From Thiogranum longum (lineage in GTDB: Bacteria; Pseudomonadota; Gammaproteobacteria; DSM-19610), in the NCBI RefSeq assembly GCF_004339085.1, contig NZ_SMFX01000001.1, forward strand, positions 2,708,573-2,772,572: a stretch of DNA of 64,000 nucleotides, read 5' to 3'. This document shows positions 27,801 to 37,020 of the stretch, piece by piece (position 1 is the first letter of the stretch; each line of letters begins with the position of its first letter). The notes beneath the pieces were generated by a model. That model searched no databases. It was not told the DNA's origin and saw nothing but the letters and a program-made list of their open reading frames with translations. A program made the translations under genes and the position numbers.

Positions 27801-28598
27801 CTAGTCCGCGAGATACGACGACCAGTCGCGCGAGTCATCCCCGAATACGAAGAAGAACGGGTTCAACAGGGAATCCTTGGTGTTGTAACGCAGCGGCTGC
27901 ATATCGAGATCTGTCAGCTTGCCACCCGCCTGCACCACCACGCAGTGTGCTGCCGCAGTGTCCCATTCCGAAGTCAGACCCAGTCGGGGATACACATCGG
28001 CAGCCCCTTCCGCCACCAGGCAAATTTTCAGCGAACTGCCCATGCTGACAATTTCGTGCTCACCCAGCTTTTCAAGAAACGCCTTCAGCGAGTCGCCCTG
28101 GTGAGAGCGGCTGCCGACCACGGCTACAGGGCCTCCAGACAGCTTGCGCACGTGGATTTCCCGCTCACCGTCTTCAGGCGACTCCTTGATGGCCCCTCGA
28201 CCCTCGCAGGCTGCGTAGGTGACTCCTGTAACCGGTACGTACACCACGCCCAGCACCGGCTCACCTTCGTGAATGAGTGCGATATTGACCGTGAACTCGC
28301 CATTGCGCTTGACGAACTCCCTGGTGCCGTCGAGAGGATCGATCAGCCAGTAGGTCTTCCAGGAGGATCGCTTCTCGTAGGGGATCTTTGCATCTTCTTC
28401 CGACAGCACAGGAATATCCGGGGTCAACGCCTTCAGGCCCGCGACAATGGTATTGTGCGATGCCATATCCGCGGCAGTCAGCGGCGACTTGTCGTCCTTG
28501 TCTTGCACGGTAAACTCGGTGCCGTACACCTCGAGAATTTTCTCTCCGGCCTGTTTCGCCAACTGGCGCACGTCATTCAGGTAATCACACACATTCAT
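27801..28598 (-). CDS. cysQ: 3'(2'),5'-bisphosphate nucleotidase CysQ
   Basis: Inositol-monophosphatase-fold, Mg-dependent enzyme that hydrolyses PAP, the by-product of sulfate transfer and PAPS reduction. The metal-binding motifs are intact: LSEEDA, WLIDPLDGTREFVKRNGEF and EWDTAAAHCVVVQAGG. From the ATG at 28598 (MNVCDYLNDVRQLAKQAG) it has 265 residues; ATG 28604 is an alternative with poorer spacing to GCGAG. It is divergent from yrfG, 74 bases apart. The presence of a sulfotransferase gene in the window makes PAP recycling relevant. Confidence 0.93.
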   Translation of the reverse strand: MNVCDYLNDVRQLAKQAGEKILEVYGTEFTVQDKDDKSPLTAADMASHNTIVAGLKALTPDIPVLSEEDAKIPYEKRSSWKTYWLIDPLDGTREFVKRNGEFTVNIALIHEGEPVLGVVYVPVTGVTYAACEGRGAIKESPEDGEREIHVRKLSGGPVAVVGSRSHQGDSLKAFLEKLGEHEIVSMGSSLKICLVAEGAADVYPRLGLTSEWDTAAAHCVVVQAGGKLTDLDMQPLRYNTKDSLLNPFFFVFGDDSRDWSSYLAD

Positions 28599-28672
28599 CG
28601 ACATATCTCGCTGCTTCACGCATGGGTAGGAAGGCCGTATCATACGCCATCCACGCGGCCCGATTAAGCACC

Positions 28673-29341
28673 ATGACCCACCCGTTGCCCTGGCAAGATA
28701 TCGACACTGTGTTCCTGGACATGGACGGCACCCTGCTGGACCTGCATTTTGACAACCACTTCTGGCTGGAGCACGTCCCCCTGCGCTACGCCGAAAAACA
28801 CGGTCTGAGCGTGGACGAGGCCAAACAGCAACTGTTTCCGCGTTTTCGCGCCGTGGAAGGCACCATCGACTGGTACTGCATTGATTACTGGAGCCGGGAA
28901 CTGGGCCTGGATATCAATGCCCTGAAACGTGAACTGGAGCACCTGATCCAGGTACACCCGCAGGTTATCGAATTTCTGCAGGCATTACGCGTAATGGACA
29001 AGCGGGTTGCCCTGCTGACCAACGCACACCACAAAGTCGTGGAGCTGAAAATGTCCAGCACCGGGCTGGCGGAACACTTCGATCATTTTATCTGTGCGCA
29101 TACCTTCCGCATACCGAAAGAAGACGTGCGCTTCTGGCCACGTCTTGCCGAGGAAGACCCTTTCCACCGGGAGCGGACTTTATTCGTCGATGACAGCCTT
29201 CCGGTTCTGCATGCCGCGCGTGATTATGGCATTCGCCACCTTCGGGCGGTGCGCCTGCCGGACACCACCGCGCCACCGAAACAGACTGAGGATTTTATTG
29301 CGATAGGAAGTTTCGATGAGTTGCTGGATGGGCTGCCCTGA
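28673..29341 (+). CDS. yrfG: HAD-family GMP/IMP nucleotidase YrfG-like
   Basis: 222 residues from the ATG at 28673 (MTHPLPWQDIDTVFLDMDGT). HAD motif I DMDGTLLDL provides the nucleophile Asp, motif II is in ALLTNAHHK, and motifs III/IV are PKEDVRFWPRL and LFVDDSLPVL. Length and the LHFDNHFWLEHVP block match E. coli YrfG, which dephosphorylates GMP and IMP. The frame runs 17 codons further upstream, but into the cysQ promoter region. Confidence 0.88.
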   Translation: MTHPLPWQDIDTVFLDMDGTLLDLHFDNHFWLEHVPLRYAEKHGLSVDEAKQQLFPRFRAVEGTIDWYCIDYWSRELGLDINALKRELEHLIQVHPQVIEFLQALRVMDKRVALLTNAHHKVVELKMSSTGLAEHFDHFICAHTFRIPKEDVRFWPRLAEEDPFHRERTLFVDDSLPVLHAARDYGIRHLRAVRLPDTTAPPKQTEDFIAIGSFDELLDGLP

Positions 29342-29350
29342 CGGGGCAGG

Positions 29351-29791
29351 CTAGTAGGGGCGTTGACCCCAGCGTTTAAAGCGTTTTTTGCAATATTTCA
29401 GCAATGATTTGTAGCCGTCGAAATACAGTTCGAAACCTTCTTCTGCCGGGGCATCGAATTCACAGTAATCATTGGAGTAGTCCCGGCAGATCTGCGGGCG
29501 GTCGTCGTAGATGCCGCAACGACCATCCGGCAGAATATGCGTACAGGCATTATCGACCAGCAGGTACCAGCTTCCTTCGTCCTTATAAACACGGATGTCG
29601 CGATGCGATATCTGCCAGAGCAGAAAATCGAAATCCTCCTTGGAACGCGGGGCATCGATTTCCTGGCTGATATAGGTACAGCATTTGGTGTTGGTGCAGA
29701 AACCACACTTGGTCTCTGGCGTCATCTCGACTTCAACCGGAATCTTGCGACTTTTCCCACGCATGCTTTTCTTTCGCTTTGCACTCATCAT
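29351..29791 (-). CDS. YkgJ-family cysteine-cluster protein
   Basis: 146 residues with the conserved cysteine cluster CGFCTNTKCCTY near residue 34 and the C-terminal set C...LPDGRCGIYDDRPQICRDY. These likely bind an Fe-S cluster or zinc. The family is of unknown function. The ATG directly abuts the stop codon of the PilZ gene, so it is the last gene of the gsp-PilZ run and probably translationally coupled. ATG 29788 is an equally possible start. Confidence 0.88.
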   Translation of the reverse strand: MMSAKRKKSMRGKSRKIPVEVEMTPETKCGFCTNTKCCTYISQEIDAPRSKEDFDFLLWQISHRDIRVYKDEGSWYLLVDNACTHILPDGRCGIYDDRPQICRDYSNDYCEFDAPAEEGFELYFDGYKSLLKYCKKRFKRWGQRPY

Positions 29792-31297
29792 TCAACCTGC
29801 TGCTGTAAACTCAAAACAATCAAATCCCGGTGACTGCTCGACATGCGCCGCACAGACCACCTTCACCTCACGATCTCCCACGTGGATCAGCACCTCTCGC
29901 CCAGGCGCACACAGCCCCGCAGGTGCAACCAGACGTGCGCTCGATCCCTGCTCACCGGAGGATGGTAGAAACAGGGCACTGCGGCGTATCGTTTCACCTT
30001 CATCATCTTCCAGTTCAAGTTCGACCGGTGCCGGCACACCATCGTAGGCCTCAACACCCAGCTCGGTGCCCTTTTCACGTTCATCACGCACCCAGCGCAC
30101 TGCCAGCAGCCGTAAAGCCATATCCGGTTTCTCACCATCGGCAACCACACAGACCAGGTCACCGACCTGCAGGGCGCTCGCCGAGCTCTGGCTCCAGCCC
30201 AGTCGATAACCCTGCTCACTACGATCCCGGATGACCCAGCGCTGTGGCTCCGGCGCCTCATCATTCATGTTACTGAGTAACCAGTCGTGAATGGCTTCCA
30301 GGCCGACCACCACATGAATCCAGCTCCCGCCTGGCAGACGCCGGCTACGACGTTTGTCGCGTGGCGTCACTTCCGGCAACAGGTGTCGCAAAATCGCCGC
30401 CTCACTGCGCTGGCGCCGCCGCTCCGCTGAAAGTGCCAGCAACATCTTATGCATCGACTGCAAAACAACGCGGGCATCGATAAGGTAGGGGTCTTCAGCC
30501 TCCACCGGAGATGTCAGGAACACACAGTGCCGTGGTCTGCTGTCACTCATCAAGTCAATAAAAAACAAGCCTTCCGGCACACCCTGCCAGCTGTTGCCGG
30601 GCACAATGCGGACCTTGCCGGCATACTGCAGAAGCGTGCGGTAATAGAGGTCCGCCTGCCCCTCTTCGGCGGCAAAGGGGTCCAGTAGCGACAGCAGACA
30701 GACCGCCTGATAGGTTGCTGCCAGGCTGACCGTACTGCCGGTTTCATTTTCATCAAGCCAGTCATGAATACCATGATGCCGGGCCAGACGATAGAGCTGG
30801 TTCAACTCAAGGAACACAAATGGCGGCTCGGGGCGATAGTAGCGATAACTGTGCAACAGCGCGGCCGCCAACTGGCGCACGGCTGCACGTACCACACGGC
30901 CAAAGGCAACCCGGTCAGCTTCATGCTGACCAGCCGAATGCATCGCCTTGATGACCAGCTTGTAACCATTCGCCATCGCCAGGCACAGCCGCTCGATATC
31001 GTCTACTGTGTTCTTGCGCTGCTGGCTGCCGAGTGGTTGCTGACGCAAGCGAATCGGCTCAGCGCCATCAAACAATCGCTGCACGAAAGGTCGATATACG
31101 TCGAGCAGTTCAAGACGCAGACCGGCATCGAGACGCTGCTCATTAAGCGGTTCCAGCGTCAGTAGCAGCTGGCGCACCGATTCACCGGCATTCATCGCCG
31201 GCATGGCGGACAGTCGTTCATACAGGCGCCCGGCATCAAGCTCCAGCGTCGGGTCCTGGAAGTCGTGCTGCTCCGGCGTGGTTAAAATCAAACTCAT
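29792..31297 (-). CDS. PilZ-domain protein linked to the type II secretion operon
   Basis: 501 residues from the ATG at 31297 (MSLILTTPEQHDFQDPTLEL); a TTG at 31309 is also in frame. The first 270 residues are helical without a recognised domain. The C-terminal region carries a PilZ-like barrel with RRSRRLPGGSWIHV and the DRSEQG (D-x-S-x-x-G) element, suggesting cyclic-di-GMP binding. It begins right after gspN on the same strand. It may connect c-di-GMP, which the 54507 protein could make or break, to secretion or surface behaviour; this is inference. Confidence 0.8.
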   Translation of the reverse strand: MSLILTTPEQHDFQDPTLELDAGRLYERLSAMPAMNAGESVRQLLLTLEPLNEQRLDAGLRLELLDVYRPFVQRLFDGAEPIRLRQQPLGSQQRKNTVDDIERLCLAMANGYKLVIKAMHSAGQHEADRVAFGRVVRAAVRQLAAALLHSYRYYRPEPPFVFLELNQLYRLARHHGIHDWLDENETGSTVSLAATYQAVCLLSLLDPFAAEEGQADLYYRTLLQYAGKVRIVPGNSWQGVPEGLFFIDLMSDSRPRHCVFLTSPVEAEDPYLIDARVVLQSMHKMLLALSAERRRQRSEAAILRHLLPEVTPRDKRRSRRLPGGSWIHVVVGLEAIHDWLLSNMNDEAPEPQRWVIRDRSEQGYRLGWSQSSASALQVGDLVCVVADGEKPDMALRLLAVRWVRDEREKGTELGVEAYDGVPAPVELELEDDEGETIRRSALFLPSSGEQGSSARLVAPAGLCAPGREVLIHVGDREVKVVCAAHVEQSPGFDCFEFTAAG

Positions 31298-31309
31298 GAC
31301 GACAGGCAA

Positions 31310-32053
31310 CTACAACAGGTTATCCGACCATTCCAGCCGGTAACTCCCGTTTTCATATTCTGCAAAGGTAGCAAGAAATTTTGTCACCGCCTGGGGCACT
31401 GTTCCGTTTTGTGTAATGACGGCATTCAGTCGATAGGCACCCGTAGCTTCAAGCGCAACATCAGCTTTTACCTGCAACACACCACCAGTCGCCACCAGGT
31501 CACCCTGCGTGATACTACCGTCGTGCTGTGTCGTCAGCGTGGCCGTACCCAGTGACAACACCAGCGGCGCCTCGACCTCGGCCGGCGCCCAGCGCGTTAC
31601 GCCACTGAACATCGGGATACCGCCTGGCGTGAAACGTACATCATCAAGATCCATCACCAGGTCACCACTGACACCCACCTGTTTTATACCAAGGCGATAC
31701 AATACATCGGATGCCGGCATGCTGAGCTGAACATCGCCCAGGTAGCGGGCACCTGAAAACAGGGTGCCCGCAATCGCATGCACCGGCTTACTGCCCAGCC
31801 CTGCCTTCAGATCAAATTCGAACCGGCCGGTAAACAGCGACAAGGGCCTGAAACCCCAGCGCAGATTATCCAGCTGTATGCCTTTTATAATAAGGCTACC
31901 GGCTTTGCCGTGCCACAAGGTGCCCTGTACGTGACCAATAGTGACACCCGGCATCTGCGGCGCAAGCGCAAGCGCACGATCCGCGGGAAGGGTCGCGATC
32001 AGAAAAACCAGCCATGCAACCAGGCCCAGTGCAACCGTTCGCCACATTGTCAT
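31310..32053 (-). CDS. gspN: Type II secretion system protein N
   Basis: 247 residues with an N-terminal membrane anchor (MWRTVALGLVAWLVFLIA) and a periplasmic beta-rich domain. The family features are VTIGHVQGTLWHGKAGSLII and LDNLRWGFRPLSLFTGRFEF. GspN is an accessory inner-membrane component found only in some T2SS. Its ATG overlaps the gspM stop (TGATG). Last gsp gene of the cluster. Confidence 0.9.
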   Translation of the reverse strand: MTMWRTVALGLVAWLVFLIATLPADRALALAPQMPGVTIGHVQGTLWHGKAGSLIIKGIQLDNLRWGFRPLSLFTGRFEFDLKAGLGSKPVHAIAGTLFSGARYLGDVQLSMPASDVLYRLGIKQVGVSGDLVMDLDDVRFTPGGIPMFSGVTRWAPAEVEAPLVLSLGTATLTTQHDGSITQGDLVATGGVLQVKADVALEATGAYRLNAVITQNGTVPQAVTKFLATFAEYENGSYRLEWSDNLL

Positions 32054-32541
32054 CAGGCCGGCGGCCCCGCCAGGGTCAACCGTGCATTGACGCGCCCGTC
32101 ACCCTGCGGCTCGATAGTAACGACCGTGGCATCGATGCGGTAGGTCCTGCTCAGCTTGCCCAGCCACAACACCATCGGGTCAAATGCGGCGCCTTCCAAC
32201 CAGATCTTGACACCCTTGCTACCGTCCGGCTCAACGCGCTTGATAGCCGGCCCCAGCCCGGCTGAGCGGGCCGACTTGTCGACAACTGCCAGCAAAGAAC
32301 TGCCTCCCAGGCTGCGCGCACCGCCTCGTGCACTACCCTGCAGGGCTTTCACCTTGCGGCTCGCCTGTTTCATCCAGTCGAGTGTTTCCTGCTGTGCGGC
32401 AACATTTTTTTTCAGGTCTTTGTAGGCAACCGCAGCGGGTTCCCACACCAACAGGTAAAACATCAATAACAGCAGGATCGCTGCACCGCCCGCCACCAGC
32501 TTGCGCTCGCGCATGTCCAGCCCCATGAACCAGTCCTTCAT
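32053..32541 (-). CDS. gspM: Type II secretion system protein M
   Basis: 162 residues: a short cytoplasmic start MKDWFMGLDMRERKLVAGGA, one membrane helix (AILLLLMFYLLVWEP) and a periplasmic coiled region plus ferredoxin-like domain. GspM partners GspL in the inner-membrane platform. It overlaps gspL by 4 bases and gspN by 1. Confidence 0.92.
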   Translation of the reverse strand: MKDWFMGLDMRERKLVAGGAAILLLLMFYLLVWEPAAVAYKDLKKNVAAQQETLDWMKQASRKVKALQGSARGGARSLGGSSLLAVVDKSARSAGLGPAIKRVEPDGSKGVKIWLEGAAFDPMVLWLGKLSRTYRIDATVVTIEPQGDGRVNARLTLAGPPA

Positions 32542-33746
32542 GCGCGGCCTCCTTCGACACGGACGCGGCTGTTGACCTTGCCGTCCTTCTGCGTGGTGGC
32601 TGACTGGATCTCCGCGCGCAGTTTGCCTTCGCCAACCAGCGCCTGTTTCAACTGATCGAGCACCTGCACATTGTCGGCAAGTAACTGCAGGTCCAGCCTG
32701 CCATCCCGATAGGTCACACCCTGTATCTGCACACCTTTTTTACTGCGCAGGATACGCCCCACATCAGCAAGCAGCGCAAGAAAAGCGGTTTGCCCGCCAC
32801 CACCGGCCTGGCGTTGCAGTTCCTTGAGCTTTTGTTCCATCTGCGCGCGCGGATTGACGATGCGTCGCGCTTTCGGAAAAGTTTCCAGGTACACCGTTTC
32901 GATTTCGCTGGCCAGCTGTGCCTGCTGTTTCGACAATCGATAATAATTTATCCCGGTCGAGACACCGGCCAGAAGCAAGCCTGCAAGCAGCAATGCAGCG
33001 GTTGCCTTCCAGGGCCGGAGGATGCGACCCCACTCCTCTCTGCGGCTGTAATCCCCCTGCAGCAGGTCGAGTGTCGGACCCTGAACATATCCACGCCCCA
33101 GAACTTCCAGTGACTGCAACTCCGGGTCAACGGCATCAAGATACATGCCGTCAATATCGAGGTTGCCATCACCAAACAGACGGGCATGCGCGGGGGCCTC
33201 GTTGCGTGAAACAAACAACGCCACCAGCGCCGGGAATGTTTCCCTGTCTGAGGCAAAGCCGGCATAGGGCCCGCTGCGCGCCAGCACCTCGCTGCCCTGG
33301 ACCATCAAACTCCAGCCGTCTTCAGTCAACGGCAGCGCAAGCATCTCCGGCAGACACTGGTTGGCAACAATATGATGTTCGGCCAGCAGTTCAGCCCAGG
33401 CATCCATCCGCGCACGATCCACCACGGCGACCGGGTAAGTGTCGTCATCCTGTACCGGACCAGGGGCGAAATGCAGCGACTCAACATCGCTGGACAGTTG
33501 TTCTTCCAGGGCATAGGGAATTGCGCGCAGTACCCGCTGACGATTCCGTCCGGGCACCCGCGCCTCGCTGAGCAATACTTCCGTACCCGGCACAATAACC
33601 ACAATACGCAATGCGCCCGCTACCACGCCGGCTTCAGGCTCACCTTCACGCACGGGGGTACGCGCACCGCCTGCTTCATCGATCAGCAACCAGTCTCGAA
33701 AACCCGCACCGGCCACTGCCAGTCGAATCAGTAAGGTATCCGCCAT
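32538..33746 (-). CDS. gspL: Type II secretion system protein L
   Basis: 402 residues from the ATG at 33746 (MADTLLIRLAVAGAGFRDWL), which has AAAGGA just upstream; the frame extends 10 codons further. The cytoplasmic actin-like domain (about 1-240) recruits the GspE ATPase. A membrane helix lies near residue 260 (ATAALLLAGLLLAGVSTGI), followed by a periplasmic ferredoxin-like domain that pairs with GspM. GspE itself is not in the window. Confidence 0.93.
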   Translation of the reverse strand: MADTLLIRLAVAGAGFRDWLLIDEAGGARTPVREGEPEAGVVAGALRIVVIVPGTEVLLSEARVPGRNRQRVLRAIPYALEEQLSSDVESLHFAPGPVQDDDTYPVAVVDRARMDAWAELLAEHHIVANQCLPEMLALPLTEDGWSLMVQGSEVLARSGPYAGFASDRETFPALVALFVSRNEAPAHARLFGDGNLDIDGMYLDAVDPELQSLEVLGRGYVQGPTLDLLQGDYSRREEWGRILRPWKATAALLLAGLLLAGVSTGINYYRLSKQQAQLASEIETVYLETFPKARRIVNPRAQMEQKLKELQRQAGGGGQTAFLALLADVGRILRSKKGVQIQGVTYRDGRLDLQLLADNVQVLDQLKQALVGEGKLRAEIQSATTQKDGKVNSRVRVEGGRA

Positions 33747-33791
33747 TCGTCCTTTATCCTGTTTTCCGGCATACATCGTATCATGATCGTC

Positions 33792-34778
33792 TCAGGGTTC
33801 ATCCGTCTGCACGACCGGCGCCTGTACCGGGTCGAAAAATTCTCGTTGCCGACGTATGACGCGTGTGCCCTGCGTGGTGCGTTGTATCAGGCTGGCCAGT
33901 TTTACCCGGCCCTGGCCAACATTGGCCTCGCCGAGCAGTAAAAACCACTGACTCTGCACCGCCAGCGACTGAGGGTCAGGTTGCTGAGGCCCCGCCAGTA
34001 CAGAAAGTTGCAGCAGATCCTCAACTTTTTCGAAACCGGTTTCACCTCGCGCTTCGATAATGGCCTCCCCGCTGGATAGTGACAAACCATCCGCCAGCGT
34101 GGTTAATACCTCGGCACTTGCGGTGTTAACGTTAATCAACGTGGGCTCCGGCAGCGCGGTGACAAGCGGAGCCCCGGACGATGCGCCCAGCAGCTTGTCC
34201 ATGACTTTTTTATCGTAGCCCTTGACCAGGCGTAACTCACTGATATCCGCCATCAGCCGGTTGGCGGCACGGTAGGCAGGCTGCAGCAGCTGGTATACTC
34301 CATCTTCAGCACCGCCCGGAAAACGTGAGTTGATATCGGAGTCCAGCCAGTCGACCAGCGAATCAGCCAGTGATTCATCCAGTTCCAGCGTCCGTAACAA
34401 ACGTTTGTATCGTTCTATTGCAGCATTATCCGCCTCACCGTTGACAACCAGGCTGTTTACATTGAAGCGCCCCTGCACATCGACCACCCGGCCGATCACC
34501 GAGCCCCCTTCCACAAATGAGGCTGGCACCTGGCTCGCCCAGTCTTCGGACAGGTTATCCACCTTGTTGTCCTTGCCATCGCGAGCCAGCACCACGCGTG
34601 CCCAGCTCTCCGCACCCAGCACGTAGGCCCATGCCTGTTCACTGTGCAGCAGGTTACCGGTACGACGTACATCGAGCTGCTGACGGGTGGTCATGGCGAC
34701 AGCGGCCACTGTTGCCAGCGCCACAACCAGCAGGGCGGTCAGCAGCGCCACACCGGATTGTCGGTTACCGGCTTTCAC
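33792..34778 (-). CDS. gspK: Type II secretion minor pseudopilin K
   Basis: 328 residues. The prepilin cleavage site is NRQSG|VALLTALLVVALATV; the usual Glu at +5 is absent, which is normal for GspK. A large alpha-helical insertion domain and the INVNTASAEVLTTLADGLS block (T2SSK) are present. GspK caps the pseudopilus tip with GspI and GspJ. It overlaps gspJ by 4 bases. Confidence 0.93.
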   Translation of the reverse strand: MKAGNRQSGVALLTALLVVALATVAAVAMTTRQQLDVRRTGNLLHSEQAWAYVLGAESWARVVLARDGKDNKVDNLSEDWASQVPASFVEGGSVIGRVVDVQGRFNVNSLVVNGEADNAAIERYKRLLRTLELDESLADSLVDWLDSDINSRFPGGAEDGVYQLLQPAYRAANRLMADISELRLVKGYDKKVMDKLLGASSGAPLVTALPEPTLINVNTASAEVLTTLADGLSLSSGEAIIEARGETGFEKVEDLLQLSVLAGPQQPDPQSLAVQSQWFLLLGEANVGQGRVKLASLIQRTTQGTRVIRRQREFFDPVQAPVVQTDEP

Positions 34779-35467
34779 GTGTTTCCCGGCGCTTTGCCTT
34801 GTTGCGGCTGACCGCCACCCGGAGCCGCGGCCCCAGGTGGCGCGGGCTGGTAAGTGTCAGGCAGGCGAAACAGCCATTTCAAGACGCCCAGATCATCCAG
34901 GGTAAGCTGCACTTCCACCGCACGGGGCCACTGGGTCGATGCGCTGGCCCCAGCCGGGGGAGCGGCCTGACTGGCCGGTGGCCAACGCTCCTGCCAGTTG
35001 TCCTGCAGATCCAGGTAGCGCACGGAAAAAGCGCGCACACCTTCTGCCAGCTGTTGCTCGTCCGGCTGACTGTCCTGTGAACGATCCAGCACACGCCAGC
35101 TGCGCCGCACCAGGCGATCGTCATCTACCAGATAAGCCACGCGCTGCAGATTACTGCGCAGATAACCTGCCGGGTTCGGGTAGCCGGCATGTGTGAATTC
35201 CACACCGGCATAGTCGCCGCCCGTGACCAGCGCCGGCATTACATCACCAAATTCGTTGCGAATACTGCGGTCAATAATCTGTTCGAAGTCACGTTTGAGC
35301 ACACGGTAGGCGAGTTGCAGATCCTGCATACGATCCGCATAGGCTTCTGTCTGGGACTGCTGCCGCATGACATTGGCCAGACCGCTATACGCCATCACAC
35401 CGATAGCGGCAAAGATGGACAATGCCACCAGCAGTTCCAGCAGGGTAAAACCACGCATACCGCGCAT
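34775..35467 (-). CDS. gspJ: Type II secretion minor pseudopilin J
   Basis: 230 residues with a prepilin-type N-terminus MRGMRG|FTLLELLVALSIFAA and a C-terminal beta domain (EQIIDRSIRNEFG, GVEFTHAGYPNP). The C-terminus is Pro/Gly/Gln-rich (PAPPGAAAPGGGQPQQG), somewhat longer than usual. Part of the pseudopilus tip complex. Starts at the last base of gspI's stop region (coupled). Confidence 0.93.
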   Translation of the reverse strand: MRGMRGFTLLELLVALSIFAAIGVMAYSGLANVMRQQSQTEAYADRMQDLQLAYRVLKRDFEQIIDRSIRNEFGDVMPALVTGGDYAGVEFTHAGYPNPAGYLRSNLQRVAYLVDDDRLVRRSWRVLDRSQDSQPDEQQLAEGVRAFSVRYLDLQDNWQERWPPASQAAPPAGASASTQWPRAVEVQLTLDDLGVLKWLFRLPDTYQPAPPGAAAPGGGQPQQGKAPGNT

Positions 35468-35859
35468 CAGCGTTTCTCCACAAACCCGCTCAGACGGGCG
35501 ATCGGCTCGGCATCGTCATCGGCGTCGGCACGAAACACATCGATATCGAGACGGCGCATATCTTCTTCAGGGGATTGGGTCACCTGCATTACCCAGCGCC
35601 ATTCCCGGCTTTTGCTACCGCCGGCATCTTCCGGGAAATCGGTATCTCCTTTTTTCTGGCCAACCGATGGCCAGTCGCCGGCAATCTGTACCGAAGCCAG
35701 CTGGTTACGCGCTACCCATTGCGCAAACACGCGATCGCGCAGGTTTGCCTGGTTTCGCGTATAGCTGCCTACCGTCTGGACGACTGCCCCCATCGACAGG
35801 CTGACCACCAACAGCGCAACCAGAATTTCCAGCAGCGTGAACCCGTGCATGCGGTTCAT
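35467..35859 (-). CDS. gspI: Type II secretion minor pseudopilin I
   Basis: 130 residues with the site MNRMHG|FTLLEILVALLVVSLSM, followed by the WVARNQLASVQI motif typical of GspI. The small globular domain ends at FVEKR. It initiates pseudopilus tip assembly. It overlaps gspH by 4 bases. Confidence 0.93.
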   Translation of the reverse strand: MNRMHGFTLLEILVALLVVSLSMGAVVQTVGSYTRNQANLRDRVFAQWVARNQLASVQIAGDWPSVGQKKGDTDFPEDAGGSKSREWRWVMQVTQSPEEDMRRLDIDVFRADADDDAEPIARLSGFVEKR

Positions 35860-36413
35860 TGTTCAAGCTCCAGGTGACCGGTCAGACTACCCTTGAGAAC
35901 AAAACGCCGTTCGGTACCCGGTGAGTACAGGGTCACCACAAAAGGTGTCATCTCCCCACTCGACAACAGGTATACCTGTGGCAGATCGGATTCCTCACTG
36001 CCCAGCGATGGCGGCGGGTTGTCTTCCAGTTCGAGGCGTAACTCAATGTCATCGGGCAACTTGCGCGGGCGTAACGACCGGTCATCGTCCAATACTACCC
36101 AGTGACCGTTTTGTAACAGCATGAACTCATACCCTTCATCGGAGAAGCGGACTGCAAGCTGCTCGCTGCGCATTACCGCCTCCTGACTGGCCAGGTCAAG
36201 CAATGCCATCAGGCGGGTAGCTTCCCGTTGCATGAGTTCGGCGTGTGAATCACCGCGCAGTGACAGGGTCGCTACGGTCAGCATAATGCCGATGATCACC
36301 ACCACTACCATGACTTCCAGCAAGGTAAAACCGCGCGATCGCTGCAGCCGGCCAAACGCAAACAGCCTGCCGGAGGCAGGCTGATGGACAGCGTGACGAG
36401 GGAGTACGATCAC
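35856..36413 (-). CDS. gspH: Type II secretion minor pseudopilin H
   Basis: 185 residues with an unusually long pre-sequence of about 27 residues before the cleavage site RSRG|FTLLEVMVVVVIIGIML, then a GspH globular domain (DLASQEAVMRSEQLAVRFSD, GEMTPFVVTLYSPG). The assigned start is a GTG 7 bases after the gspG stop. A later, unrecognised start is possible but no ATG lies close to the cleavage site. Confidence 0.9.
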   Translation of the reverse strand: MIVLPRHAVHQPASGRLFAFGRLQRSRGFTLLEVMVVVVIIGIMLTVATLSLRGDSHAELMQREATRLMALLDLASQEAVMRSEQLAVRFSDEGYEFMLLQNGHWVVLDDDRSLRPRKLPDDIELRLELEDNPPPSLGSEESDLPQVYLLSSGEMTPFVVTLYSPGTERRFVLKGSLTGHLELEQ

Positions 36414-36420
36414 GGTAACG

Positions 36421-36849
36421 TCAGTTCAGATTCCAGTTCCCGATGTCATCGTCACTCGGCTTGCGATCCGGTCCCATTGAATACACATCAAACGAACCGT
36501 GAACACCCGGTGAAAGATACTGGTAAGGCTGCTGCCAGGGATCAAGCGGTATGCGATCCATGTATCCATCGCCCCAATTGGCCGGCTCCGGCGGGGTATC
36601 CGGTTTGGTAACCAGCGCCTCCAGGCCCTGCTCGGTAGTCGGGTAGTCGTAATTCTGCAGCTTGTACATATTCAACGCACCTTCGATGGCGCGGATATTG
36701 GACTTGGCCGCTGTGATACGCGCTTCTTCAGGCCGACTCATGAGCTTTGGCACCAGCACGCCGGCAAGAATGCCGAGTATGACCACGACGACCATGACCT
36801 CTATCAGGGTAAAGCCCCCAACGCGTTGTTTATTAAAATAAATATTCAT
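36421..36849 (-). CDS. gspG: Type II secretion major pseudopilin G
   Basis: 142 residues: N-terminus with cleavage site RVGG|FTLIEVMVVVVILGILA, then the hallmark LVPKLMSRPEEARITAAKSN, ALNMYKLQNYDYPTTEQGL and a calcium-site C-terminus with DVYSMGPDRKPSDDDIGNWN. It forms the pseudopilus shaft. First gene of the gspG-N run; gspC, gspD, gspE and gspF are not adjacent. Confidence 0.96.
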   Translation of the reverse strand: MNIYFNKQRVGGFTLIEVMVVVVILGILAGVLVPKLMSRPEEARITAAKSNIRAIEGALNMYKLQNYDYPTTEQGLEALVTKPDTPPEPANWGDGYMDRIPLDPWQQPYQYLSPGVHGSFDVYSMGPDRKPSDDDIGNWNLN

Positions 36850-37020
36850 AGTTTACTCTTGGAATTGTGAAACATCGTCCGTTGGTTACCGGGCTACGGT
36901 CGCTACGGGCCGGGCCCGGGGCGCCAGGCAGTGTCATATTGTACCGTTTACAGCACAAATTTGGCCATTAGACGAGAGAACAGCAGGAAAATTCCCGCAG
37001 GTATCGCAGAATCCGAAATA

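Noticed and set aside
27777-28667. Plus-strand open frame of 296 codons
   Set aside because: It lies antisense to cysQ, which has intact catalytic motifs, and starts in R1 repeat sequence.
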